The translations under genes and the position numbers were made by a program. A stretch of DNA of 13,885 nucleotides, taken from assembly GCA_002780805.1 (NCBI GenBank), contig PEUD01000031.1, forward strand, positions 1-13,885. The letters are read 5' to 3'. The notes beneath the pieces are model-generated. The model worked only from the letters and a program-made list of their open reading frames with translations, ran no database searches and had not been told where the DNA came from. Source of the DNA: Candidatus Omnitrophica bacterium CG02_land_8_20_14_3_00__42_8. Lineage in GTDB: Bacteria > Omnitrophota > Gorgyraeia > Gorgyraeales > Gorgyraeaceae. Every line of letters starts with the position of its first letter. Position 1 is the stretch's first letter. This document shows positions 7,719 to 13,885 of the stretch, piece by piece.

Positions 7719-7774
7719 AAAGACACACGAAACATCGGTTTGCTTTTAGCCATCCTCTTTCGGAAATCATATAA
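7715..7774 (+). CDS. Possible 19-residue ORF between radical SAM and peptidase genes
   Basis: ATG at 7715 overlaps the TGA of the third radical SAM gene (ATGA, 4 bases). It opens MKRHTKHRFAFSHPLSEII, then TAA at 7772-7774, 6 bases before the peptidase ATG. A weak ribosome site (TAGGG, about 7699-7703) lies upstream. The frame is the same as the peptidase, so the peptide could be a translated coupler, a cut-off N-terminus of the peptidase caused by the TAA, or a tiny precursor for the neighbouring enzymes. It is also possible that it is not translated. Length and basic/aromatic content would suit a peptide substrate, but there is no family evidence. Confidence 0.3.
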   Translation: MKRHTKHRFAFSHPLSEII

Positions 7775-7780
7775 ATATCT

Positions 7781-8746
7781 ATGCAAAGAATAACACGGCT
7801 TATTATAGTTGGCGTAGCAACTATTATTATTTTTAAGAGTACTACATTTGGATGGCACTCAATTTTTACCTCCACCGTTAGGCTTCAGCCAAAAGATAAC
7901 ATGCTCCCAGAGAAGCTAAAAAGACACGTAGTTAAACTTTCTAATGAAATAGGCGATAGAAACATTTCTAATTATGAAAATCTCAAGAAAACCGCTGATT
8001 ATATAGTGGTTCAATTTTTATCGTATGGATATAACGTTACATTCCAAAAATATAGTGTCGCAGGCAAAGAGGTAAAAAATATAATTGCTCTAAAAACAGG
8101 ATCAAGGTTTCCTAATGAAATTATTCTTCTTGGGGCGCATTACGATTCTTGCTTTAATCCAGGCGCAGATGATAATGCTAGCGGGATATCGGGACTTTTG
8201 GAATTGGCGAGAATGATTGCTAATAAAAAAGTAGATAGGACAATTGAGTTTATAGCTTTTGTCAACGAAGAGCCGCCTTTTTTTAAGACAGAGGTAATGG
8301 GAAGCAGAATTTACGCAAAGGAATGTAAGGCAGAAAATAAGAATATCAGGGCTATTATTGTTTTTGATTTAATAGGCTTTTATTCAAATAAACCGTTTTC
8401 TCAAAGATACCCTGTTATTCTGGGATTATTTTTTCCAAATAAAGGAAATTTCATAGGAGTATTTGGCAATTTCAAATCCCGTTACTTAGCTAGGCAGATT
8501 ACGAGAATATTTAAAAACAATTCTTCGTTTCCCATAGCTTCTATTGCCCTTGATTTTATCCCAGGAATTGATTTTAGCGACCATTGGTCCTTTTGGAAAG
8601 AAGGTTATCCAGCAGTAATGATAAGCGATACAGCTTTCTTAAGACATAAAAATTACCATAAGAACACTGATACATGGGAGAAGCTAAATTATAAAGATAT
8701 GGCATGTGTTATTGAAGGTATTTATGGGGTTTTGGTAAGGTTTTAA
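7781..8746 (+). CDS. M28-family zinc metallopeptidase, membrane-anchored
   Basis: The 321-residue protein has an N-terminal hydrophobic anchor (about 6-19) and then a peptidase M28 domain. The dinuclear metal and catalytic residues are present: GAHYDS (His120), GADDNASG (Asp130/131), VNEEPPF (Glu163 as base, Glu164), FDLIGF (Asp196) and YHKNTDT (His293). It is therefore probably active, as an aminopeptidase or a related amide hydrolase, outside the cytoplasmic membrane. It has no good ribosome binding site and follows a 19-codon ORF in the same frame. Its role with the radical SAM and YiiX-like genes may be trimming or cleaving a peptide or acyl-amide. The substrate is unknown. Confidence 0.88.
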   Translation: MQRITRLIIVGVATIIIFKSTTFGWHSIFTSTVRLQPKDNMLPEKLKRHVVKLSNEIGDRNISNYENLKKTADYIVVQFLSYGYNVTFQKYSVAGKEVKNIIALKTGSRFPNEIILLGAHYDSCFNPGADDNASGISGLLELARMIANKKVDRTIEFIAFVNEEPPFFKTEVMGSRIYAKECKAENKNIRAIIVFDLIGFYSNKPFSQRYPVILGLFFPNKGNFIGVFGNFKSRYLARQITRIFKNNSSFPIASIALDFIPGIDFSDHWSFWKEGYPAVMISDTAFLRHKNYHKNTDTWEKLNYKDMACVIEGIYGVLVRF

Positions 8747-8757
8747 AATAAAAGATT

Positions 8758-9303
8758 ATGCCAAAGCTTAATCCCGATAAGATAAAGATTGGTTATATCA
8801 TTTTGGTTGCGGGGCATAAAATCGCTATTGAGAAAGTACAGCTTAAGGCAGGTTATGGTTTAAGCTCAAAATGGACACATGTTGCTGGAAGTCTAGGTGG
8901 ATTTAATATTATTGAAGCAAGGGTCCCGCGTTCACGCGTAGCTGATTTACAAAAACAATATGTTGATAAAGGTTACGAAATAAAAATAATGAGGCGCCAG
9001 AATCAAGAGGCAGGGAAGAGATATAAGGTGGCGCTCTGGTGGGCGACGATGAATAACTTACCTTACGACATCTTACAATTTTTCTGGTTTCCATTATCTC
9101 TAATCTATGTTACAATTGGGATTACGTTACATAATTTATTCAGTAGTCATAAACGTTTTCTTTGCTCTGAATTAATAGCAGCAGGATTTCACAAGGAAGG
9201 CGATTATCTTTTTAATAAACCGCAAGAAAACGTTCTTCCTGCTGACTTTGATAATCCAGAACTATTTGAAGAAATAAGAGATATTTGGTTTCCCGCTCCC
9301 TGA
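8758..9303 (+). CDS. YiiX/NlpC-P60-like permuted papain-fold hydrolase
   Basis: This 181-residue protein resembles the permuted NlpC/P60 group (YiiX/YebB, LRAT-like). In these the His comes before the Cys: KWTHVAGSLG (His41) and FLCSELIAAGF (Cys136). Such enzymes cleave or transfer acyl or amide groups, on cell-wall peptides, lipids or thioesters. A hydrophobic stretch at about 107-126 may touch the membrane. It is the last gene of the block, 11 bp after the peptidase. Its final two codons and stop lie inside the right inverted-repeat arm, so the arm begins almost exactly at the end of this gene. No signal peptide is visible. The exact substrate cannot be inferred. Confidence 0.75.
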   Translation: MPKLNPDKIKIGYIILVAGHKIAIEKVQLKAGYGLSSKWTHVAGSLGGFNIIEARVPRSRVADLQKQYVDKGYEIKIMRRQNQEAGKRYKVALWWATMNNLPYDILQFFWFPLSLIYVTIGITLHNLFSSHKRFLCSELIAAGFHKEGDYLFNKPQENVLPADFDNPELFEEIRDIWFPAP

Positions 9304-9383
9304 CATTTTTGATTTTTTGTTCTTTTTTCAGGCAAAATTTTGCCCCCACCCAAAATTTTGCCCAATGGCTCTGAAGCATTGTT
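9294..9383. repeat. Right arm of a 90-bp perfect inverted repeat
   Basis: This is the exact reverse complement of 1-90. Its first 10 bases include the end and stop codon (9301-9303) of the YiiX-like gene. The stem GGCAAAATTTTG (9331-9342) pairs with 9351-9362 around an 8-base C-rich loop, with T-rich sequence before it. T residues lie upstream and not downstream of the hairpin, so it is not a standard rho-independent terminator on the + strand. Together with the left arm it encloses the AT-rich operon. Confidence 0.95.
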
Positions 9384-9660
9384 CGGGAAAGGCTTTGCAT
9401 TGCCGCGTCCGTGTGATTTTTTTATTGTTTAGCGGCAAGCGGATGAACATTTCTTATGAACGAATTTTTACGTGTAAAAACTTGTCCGTGTGAGGACGCT
9501 GCGGCTGCAAGCCGCAAGCAAAGCCGACCACGCATTGCATTAGCAAGAAGGCCGTCCCCAGACGGCCGCCCAGCGAGGCTTCTGCCCACAGAAGCCGAGC
9601 GGTAAAAAGGGAGATACGACAGCGCGCTCCGCGCGCGGTGGCATAGATTAGATTTCAGTA
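9384..9660. other. Non-coding spacer rich in nested stems, possible structured RNA
   Basis: No convincing gene lies here. Stems found by eye are: 9391-9398 with 9518-9525 (8 bp) enclosing 9405-9410 with 9494-9499 (6 bp) and hairpin 9500-9506/9510-9516 (7 bp); 9465-9470/9475-9480 (6 bp); 9550-9556/9561-9567 (7 bp); 9577-9584/9589-9596 (8 bp); and 9622-9627/9631-9636 (6 bp). The two hairpins at 9550 and 9577 have the same CCCA loop. TCCGTGTGA repeats at 9408-9416 and 9485-9493. The tract from about 9484 to 9640 is clearly richer in GC than its surroundings. It could be a non-coding RNA of unknown strand or a chromosomal intergenic repeat. Confidence 0.45.
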
Positions 9661-9690
9661 GTCAATTTTTCAAAATAGGTTCGAGCAGCG

Positions 9691-9696
9691 TATAAT
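9691..9696 (+). promoter_or_regulatory. Possible -10 box of the acyP-ligA operon
   Basis: A perfect TATAAT sits about 140 bp before acyP. Only a poor -35 (TTTCAA, 9668-9673) is found at 17-bp spacing. If used, transcription would begin near 9703, immediately before the 14-bp stem at 9706. This is a prediction from a single hexamer. Confidence 0.35.
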
Positions 9697-9705
9697 AGCT
9701 GCGAC

Positions 9706-9837
9706 CATTCTGCTTCGCCCTTCACCGGAAAGATTTAGCTGGTATGGGCTACGCAGGAATTTAGGCGAAGCAGAATGTGTTCCTGCGAAGCCCCACCGCT
9801 AGTTTTTCTAAGTATAGGGCGTAGCAGAACCATTCCT
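9706..9837 (+). promoter_or_regulatory. Possible folded leader of acyP (stem plus pseudoknot-type pairing)
   Basis: CATTCTGCTTCGCC (9706-9719) is perfectly complementary to GGCGAAGCAGAATG (9764-9777), giving a 14-bp stem with a 44-base loop. CGCAGGAA inside that loop (9752-9759) is complementary to TTCCTGCG just after it (9780-9787), a pseudoknot topology. A related word occurs at 9817-9830 (GGGCGTAGCAGAAC), 8 bases before the start codon. No ribosome binding site is obvious before 9838. It may be a regulatory leader, or copies of a short dispersed repeat. No known riboswitch was recognised. Confidence 0.4.
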
Positions 9838-10110
9838 ATGAAAAAACGCGTACATGTATATTATTCAGGTAGGGTGCAGGGCGTTGGCTTCAGGTTTACA
9901 GCCGAGGACGTTGCCAGGGCGCTTGGCGTCTGCGGCTGGGTAAGGAATCTTTCTGACGGAAAAGTTGAGATAACAGCCGAGGCGCAGGAAGCCGCGCTGA
10001 ATGATTTTTTGGCAAAGATAAGAGAATATTTTTCCGCGTATATAGATGATGCGGAAATAACCTGGCAAGAACCCTCCAATGAATTCAAGGATTTTAATAT
10101 AGCCATCTAA
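9838..10110 (+). CDS. acyP: Acylphosphatase
   Basis: The 90-residue protein matches acylphosphatase, which hydrolyses carboxyl-phosphate bonds such as those in acyl phosphates. The phosphate-binding loop YSGRVQGVGFRF (about 9-20, with Arg19) and the GWVRNLSDGKVEI motif with the catalytic Asn (about 33-45) are intact. Length is normal for the family (about 90-95). The start at 9838 is chosen because it gives this usual length; an in-frame ATG at 9775 would add 21 residues coded by the repeat-like leader and has no homology-like character. It lies 4 bp before ligA and should be co-transcribed with it. It is cytoplasmic. Confidence 0.93.
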   Translation: MKKRVHVYYSGRVQGVGFRFTAEDVARALGVCGWVRNLSDGKVEITAEAQEAALNDFLAKIREYFSAYIDDAEITWQEPSNEFKDFNIAI

Positions 10111-10114
10111 TTAT

Positions 10115-12127
10115 ATGAGTAAGAGTTTAAACGATATAAAAAAACGCATAGAAAGCTTAAAGAAGCAGATAACCCGCCACGATCGTTTGTATTACACGCA
10201 AAACAAGCCTGAGATTTCAGATTTTGAATATGATGGTTTAATCAAAGAGCTTAAGAAGCTTGAGTCCGAATACCCGCAGTTTCAGGCTGCTGATTCTCCT
10301 ACCCAAAGAGTAGGCGGCGAGCCGCTTAAAAGTTTTAAGACAGTCCGTCATAAAACGCCTATGCTTAGCATGGATAATACTTACAGCCATGAAGAGCTTA
10401 GAGAATTCGACAAGCGCGTAAAGAAAAATTTGGCTTCAGAAAAACCCGAATATATAGTCGAGCTTAAAATAGACGGCGTGAGCGTATCTATTTCATATGA
10501 AAATGCCGTGTTTCTAACAGGTTCCACCAGGGGCGACGGCGAAACCGGAGACGATGTATCAGCGAATTTAAAGACAATCCGCTCAATACCTCTTTTACTT
10601 GATATAGAGAATGCTCCGGAATTAATAGAAGCCCGCGGCGAGGTTTATATGTCTAAAGACGGATTCGCCATGCTCAATAAAGAAAAAGAAAAACAGTCAG
10701 AAGATCTTTTCGTTAACCCTAGAAATGCCGCAGCAGGTTCTTTAAAACTCCTAGACCCAAAAATTGTCAGCAAAAGGCATCTTAACGTATTTTTTTACGG
10801 CGTCGGATACTGCAAGGGTATAGAGTTTAAGTCCCAGCATGAAGCGCTGGAGTTTTTAAAGAAGGCCGGCTTAAGGACAAACCCTCATATAAAAAAATGT
10901 TCTAATATGGAAGAGGTATTGGAATATTGCGACAGGTGGCAGAAGAAAAAAGAATCGCTTGATTACGATATAGACGGCATGGTAATTAAAGTTGATTCTT
11001 TTATTCATCAGAAGATTTTAGGCGTTACTTCAAAAAGCCCGCGCTGGATGATAGCGTATAAGTTTCCGGCAGAAAGAAAACAAACAAGGCTTAAGGATAT
11101 CTTGATTCAGGTTGGCAGAACCGGCGCCCTTACGCCTGTGGCAGTGCTTGATCCGGTTTTTGTTTCAGGTACAACTGTAAGCCGAGCCAGCCTTCACAAT
11201 CAGGACGAGATAGAGCGCAAGGATATAAGAGTAGGCGATATGGTTTTAGTTGAGAAGGCCGGCGAGATAATACCGCAGGTTGTCGAGGTTTTAAAAGATA
11301 AACGCACAGGCGCTGAGAAAAAATTCAGGATGCCTGATAAATGCCCGGTGTGCGGCTCTAAAGTAAGATATGTTGAGGATGAGGTTGCTGTGCGCTGCGA
11401 TAATCCGGCATGCGCTGCCCAGGCAAAGGAGCGTATAAAACATTTTGTTCAGCGCCAGGCAATGGACATAGAAGGCATAGGCGAGGCATTGATAGAGCAG
11501 CTTGTTGACAAGGGCATGATAAAGGATTACGCTGATTTATATTCTCTTAAAAAAGAGGATCTTCAGGTTTTAGAGCGCATGGGGCCTAAATCAGCGCAGA
11601 ATGCGATAGACGCGCTTGAAAAATCAAAAAAGAGTGATTTATCAAGGCTGCTTTTCGGATTGGGCATGCGCCATGTAGGGGAACATACCGCCGAGGTTTT
11701 AGCCGACAGGTTTGGCTCGCTTGATGCGCTTGCCAAAGCTGAGCTTGGAGAGCTCGGAGATATTTATGAGATAGGGCCTGTTGTAGCTTTGTCAGTGTGT
11801 GAATTTTTTAAGAATCCTCAAACAAAAAGATTACTCGAAAAATTAAAATCAAAAGGCGTAAACACCAGGCAGCCGAAAAGGCATACGCAAAACAGGCTTT
11901 CCGGCAAGTCATTTGTTTTAACAGGCGAATTAATGCATTATAACCGCCATGACGCCGAGGGCCTGATAAAATCTTTAGGCGGCAGGGTATCATCCAGCAT
12001 ATCAAAAAAGACGGATTTTGTGGTGGCAGGTAAAGATCCGGGTTTAAAATACAAAAAAGCCGCAACACTCGGCATAAAAATAATAGACGAGGCGGAATTT
12101 AAAAATATGACAGGAGGCATAAAATGA
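10115..12127 (+). CDS. ligA: NAD-dependent DNA ligase
   Basis: The 670-residue protein has the complete bacterial LigA layout, which seals nicks in replication and repair. An N-terminal NAD-binding Ia region contains YYTQNKPEISDFEYD (about 26-40). The adenylation domain has VELKIDG with the nucleophilic Lys118. An OB fold follows, then a four-Cys zinc finger (CPVC at about 410-413, RCDNPAC at about 427-433), helix-hairpin-helix repeats (GIGEALIEQL, RMGPKSAQN), and a C-terminal BRCT domain from about 592. Length is typical. It starts 4 bp after acyP and its stop overlaps the next gene by 4 bases (ATGA at 12124-12127). It is an ordinary housekeeping gene and marks the backbone chromosome. Confidence 0.97.
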   Translation: MSKSLNDIKKRIESLKKQITRHDRLYYTQNKPEISDFEYDGLIKELKKLESEYPQFQAADSPTQRVGGEPLKSFKTVRHKTPMLSMDNTYSHEELREFDKRVKKNLASEKPEYIVELKIDGVSVSISYENAVFLTGSTRGDGETGDDVSANLKTIRSIPLLLDIENAPELIEARGEVYMSKDGFAMLNKEKEKQSEDLFVNPRNAAAGSLKLLDPKIVSKRHLNVFFYGVGYCKGIEFKSQHEALEFLKKAGLRTNPHIKKCSNMEEVLEYCDRWQKKKESLDYDIDGMVIKVDSFIHQKILGVTSKSPRWMIAYKFPAERKQTRLKDILIQVGRTGALTPVAVLDPVFVSGTTVSRASLHNQDEIERKDIRVGDMVLVEKAGEIIPQVVEVLKDKRTGAEKKFRMPDKCPVCGSKVRYVEDEVAVRCDNPACAAQAKERIKHFVQRQAMDIEGIGEALIEQLVDKGMIKDYADLYSLKKEDLQVLERMGPKSAQNAIDALEKSKKSDLSRLLFGLGMRHVGEHTAEVLADRFGSLDALAKAELGELGDIYEIGPVVALSVCEFFKNPQTKRLLEKLKSKGVNTRQPKRHTQNRLSGKSFVLTGELMHYNRHDAEGLIKSLGGRVSSSISKKTDFVVAGKDPGLKYKKAATLGIKIIDEAEFKNMTGGIK

Positions 12128-12654
12128 GAAAAAATAAAATATTTGCCATGGCAATGCTTGCGATATTTACGCTGGTTCTTGCAGGATGCGGTTCGGATGC
12201 GTTTAACCGCAAATTTATCAGGAAAAAGAAACAGGCTGAAGGGCCGCCGGAGATTTACAATATACAGCCGTTTGAGAAGCCGGCCAATACAGAAATATAC
12301 CAGCACGCGTTTTTATACTGGAAGTCATGGGAGTCAGAGCTTTTAAACGCGCTTTCTCCTTCGGGATACCCGCGCACAGCTAATATCCTTAAAATCCAGG
12401 ATTGCATTGGCAGCGCAGTTTCAAGCCTTACGGATATGGAAAGCTGCCTTAACGAACAAAAAGCCATGGAGCTTGATTTTTACATAGAAGAGCTTAGGCG
12501 TATCGGCGGCATGTTAGGCAGAGGCAACTTATCAGACAGTGTTTTATCGCGAGCGCGCAATGACGTGGGAACGCACAAGAGAAATGTGGACATCAGGTTT
12601 AATTACAGCAGGATAAAAAATGATATTAAAGACGATAACAGTAGGCCCGAATGA
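12124..12654 (+). CDS. Small lipoprotein of unknown function
   Basis: The 176-residue protein starts with MRKNK and a hydrophobic core ending in LVLAGC, a lipobox with Cys22 as the lipidated residue. The mature part is hydrophilic and mostly helical, with DMESCLNEQKAMELDFYIEELRRI suggesting a coiled or helical bundle region. I recognise no domain. It overlaps ligA by 4 bases and the hydrolase by 35, so it is in the same operon. It is probably bound to a membrane on the periplasmic side. Base use matches ligA and not the repeat-bounded block. Confidence 0.8.
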   Translation: MRKNKIFAMAMLAIFTLVLAGCGSDAFNRKFIRKKKQAEGPPEIYNIQPFEKPANTEIYQHAFLYWKSWESELLNALSPSGYPRTANILKIQDCIGSAVSSLTDMESCLNEQKAMELDFYIEELRRIGGMLGRGNLSDSVLSRARNDVGTHKRNVDIRFNYSRIKNDIKDDNSRPE

Positions 12655-13216
12655 GACTAATTGTTATATTTTAGGCTGCAGCCGCACAAAAGAGGCGGCG
12701 CTTATAGATCCCGGGGCAGAGGCTGGTTTGATAAAAAAGGCTGCCAGGGACGCGGGGGTAAAATTAAAATATATAATAAATACCCATGGCCATGCCGACC
12801 ATATAGCTGCGAATAAAGATTTCAAGCTGCCTGTTTTTATACACAAACTTGATTCGGAATTCTTAACAGACCCGTATAAAAATATGTCTGTATTCTTCGG
12901 CTTTAGCATAACCTCGCCTTCTGCCGAGCGGTTTTTAGAAGACGGCGAAGTTATGAAGGTAGGCGACATTGTTATGGATATAATGCATACGCCAGGGCAT
13001 ACGCCAGGAGGCATATCTATTAAGGCCGAAGGCGTGGTTTTTACAGGCGATACGCTTTTTGCCGACGGCGTGGGCAGGACAGACCTGCCCGGCTCAAGCG
13101 ACAAAGATTTATTTAAATCAATAAAAAATAAACTTATGACCCTGCCTGATGATACTGTTGTGTACCCGGGGCACGGTTCATCGTCAACAATAGGCAGGGA
13201 GAGGGCAAACTTTTAA
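12620..13216 (+). CDS. Metallo-beta-lactamase-fold hydrolase (glyoxalase II-like)
   Basis: The 198-residue protein carries the full metal-binding set of the MBL fold: THGHADH (His56, His58, Asp60, His61), HTPGHTPGG (His127), FTGDTLF (Asp144) and YPGHG (His185). The phrase VGRTDLPGSS is typical of the small glyoxalase II-like/YcbL group, which are thioester hydrolases or of unknown substrate. Its length is normal for that group. It overlaps the lipoprotein gene by 35 bases and ends 4 bp before the recombinase. It is cytoplasmic, with no signal peptide. Confidence 0.92.
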   Translation: MILKTITVGPNETNCYILGCSRTKEAALIDPGAEAGLIKKAARDAGVKLKYIINTHGHADHIAANKDFKLPVFIHKLDSEFLTDPYKNMSVFFGFSITSPSAERFLEDGEVMKVGDIVMDIMHTPGHTPGGISIKAEGVVFTGDTLFADGVGRTDLPGSSDKDLFKSIKNKLMTLPDDTVVYPGHGSSSTIGRERANF

Positions 13217-13220
13217 AGCC

Positions 13221-13885
13221 ATGCAAGAATTAATCCAGCAATTTCTAGATTATCTGTCGGTTGAAAGGGGCTTGGCGCCCAATACCATACAGGCATATAC
13301 AAGGGACTTAAAAGAGTTTGCCGCGTTTTTAAAAGAGCATGGCGTTGTTGGAGTTGATAAAGTGACGCATAAGGATGTTACGGAATTTATGTGGTCCAGA
13401 AAGAATAAAGGCATTGCGGCTAATTCTATTTCGCGCGGCCTTGTTGCGATAAGAATCTTTTTTAGGTTTTTATTAAGGGAGCAAAAAATAAAGCAGGACC
13501 CCACAAGCGTGCTTGATTCGCCGAAATTATGGAAATGCATACCTGATGTGCTCGGGGTTGCCGAGGTGGAGAAATTAATTACAGAGCCTGACACAAGAGA
13601 CCCCTTGGGTATAAGAGACAGGGCTATGCTGGAATTATTATACGCTACAGGCGCAAGGGTGTCTGAGTTGATTAATTTAAATATCAATGATTTAAATATG
13701 GATGTAGGTTTTGTAAAATGTTTTGGCAAAGGTAACAAGGAACGCATAGTGCCGCTTGGCAGAAAGGCGCAAGCCGCATTAAAGGTGTATATCGAAAAAT
13801 CAAGGCCAGGCCTGATAGGCAAGCATTTATCGAACAACGGGCTTTTTTTATCGCGGCTTGGCAAAAAGATGACGCGGCAGATGCT
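13221..13885 (+). CDS. xerD: Tyrosine site-specific recombinase, XerD-like (3' end cut by window)
   Basis: About 221 codons are visible before the window ends; about 80 are missing. The N-terminal core-binding (SAM-like) domain shows FLDYLSVERGLAPNTIQAYTRDL, and the catalytic domain begins with LYATGARVSELINL (Arg146) and FGKGNKERIVPLG. The later HxxR, His/Trp and Tyr nucleophile lie beyond the window. PKLWKCIPDVL fits XerD more than XerC, but the split is not certain. XerC/D resolve chromosome dimers at dif. It lies 4 bp after the hydrolase gene in the ligA operon and has backbone-type codon use, so it is more likely housekeeping than part of the repeat-bounded block. Confidence 0.88.
   Translation, partial: MQELIQQFLDYLSVERGLAPNTIQAYTRDLKEFAAFLKEHGVVGVDKVTHKDVTEFMWSRKNKGIAANSISRGLVAIRIFFRFLLREQKIKQDPTSVLDSPKLWKCIPDVLGVAEVEKLITEPDTRDPLGIRDRAMLELLYATGARVSELINLNINDLNMDVGFVKCFGKGNKERIVPLGRKAQAALKVYIEKSRPGLIGKHLSNNGLFLSRLGKKMTRQM

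Noticed and set aside
9331..9362. Arm hairpin as a rho-independent terminator for the island operon
   Set aside because: The stem is perfect, but the T-rich run is before and not after it on the + strand.
9212..9400. Short minus-strand frame crossing the right arm
   Set aside because: It lies partly opposite the YiiX-like gene and partly in the repeat, with no family motif or ribosome site.
9675..9705. GGTTCGAGC as a tRNA T-arm
   Set aside because: No matching acceptor, D or anticodon arm is found upstream, and the arm does not close.
9775..9837. Longer N-terminus for acylphosphatase
   Set aside because: It is coded by repeat-like leader sequence and would exceed the usual family length.
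13250..13864. 204-residue open frame on the minus strand
   Set aside because: It lies opposite the XerD-like gene, whose + strand frame has clear recombinase motifs; the minus frame has none.
13221..13885. XerD-like gene as the integrase of the repeat-bounded block
   Set aside because: It lies 3.8 kb outside the right arm, in the ligA operon, with backbone-type codon use.
1..13885. CRISPR array, rRNA genes or insertion sequence
   Set aside because: No regularly spaced repeats, no rRNA-like sequence, and no transposase motif were seen on either strand.

Overview
The window looks like bacterial chromosome from an uncultured Gram-negative lineage. Two predicted proteins carry lipoprotein signal peptides, gene density is high, and every convincing gene is on the + strand. 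The codon style and the GC-rich, hairpin-filled spacer remind me of Omnitrophota (PVC-related) metagenome contigs, but that placement is an impression and untested. The window starts on the first visible base of a repeat and ends inside a gene, so it may be a whole short contig.

Region 1 (1-9383) is an AT-rich block bounded by a perfect 90-bp inverted repeat (1-90 and 9294-9383). Between the arms is one promoter/operator region and eleven tightly packed + strand genes: a small XRE-type regulator, an alpha/beta hydrolase, a SAM methyltransferase, a SPASM radical SAM enzyme, a lipoprotein, a UbiA-family prenyltransferase, a second radical SAM enzyme, a Gly-rich membrane protein, a third radical SAM enzyme with an extra N-terminal Cys domain, an M28-type metallopeptidase, and a YiiX/NlpC-P60-like thiol hydrolase. 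A possible 19-residue ORF sits between the third radical SAM gene and the peptidase gene. I see no transposase or integrase between the arms. A perfect 21-bp palindrome overlaps the -10 box ahead of the regulator, which suggests autoregulation of the operon.

Region 2 (9384-9837) holds no convincing gene. It contains at least six hairpins or nested stems (9391-9636), which may be a structured RNA or an intergenic repeat. These are followed by a TATAAT box and a possible pseudoknotted leader just upstream of acyP.

Region 3 (9838-13885) is richer in GC-type codons and reads as ordinary backbone: acylphosphatase, NAD-dependent DNA ligase, a small lipoprotein, a metallo-beta-lactamase-fold hydrolase, and a XerD-type recombinase cut by the window end. 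All are within a few bases of each other or overlap.

The main point of interest is Region 1: a self-contained, apparently self-regulated and apparently transferred operon combining three different radical SAM enzymes, a prenyltransferase, a methyltransferase and several hydrolases. Two readings are open. One is isoprenoid or membrane-lipid chemistry (UbiA-type enzyme, a radical SAM with a Tes-like N-terminus, a possible lipid-binding lipoprotein). The other is maturation and export of a modified peptide (SPASM enzyme, peptidase, tiny ORF). The sequence alone does not decide between them.
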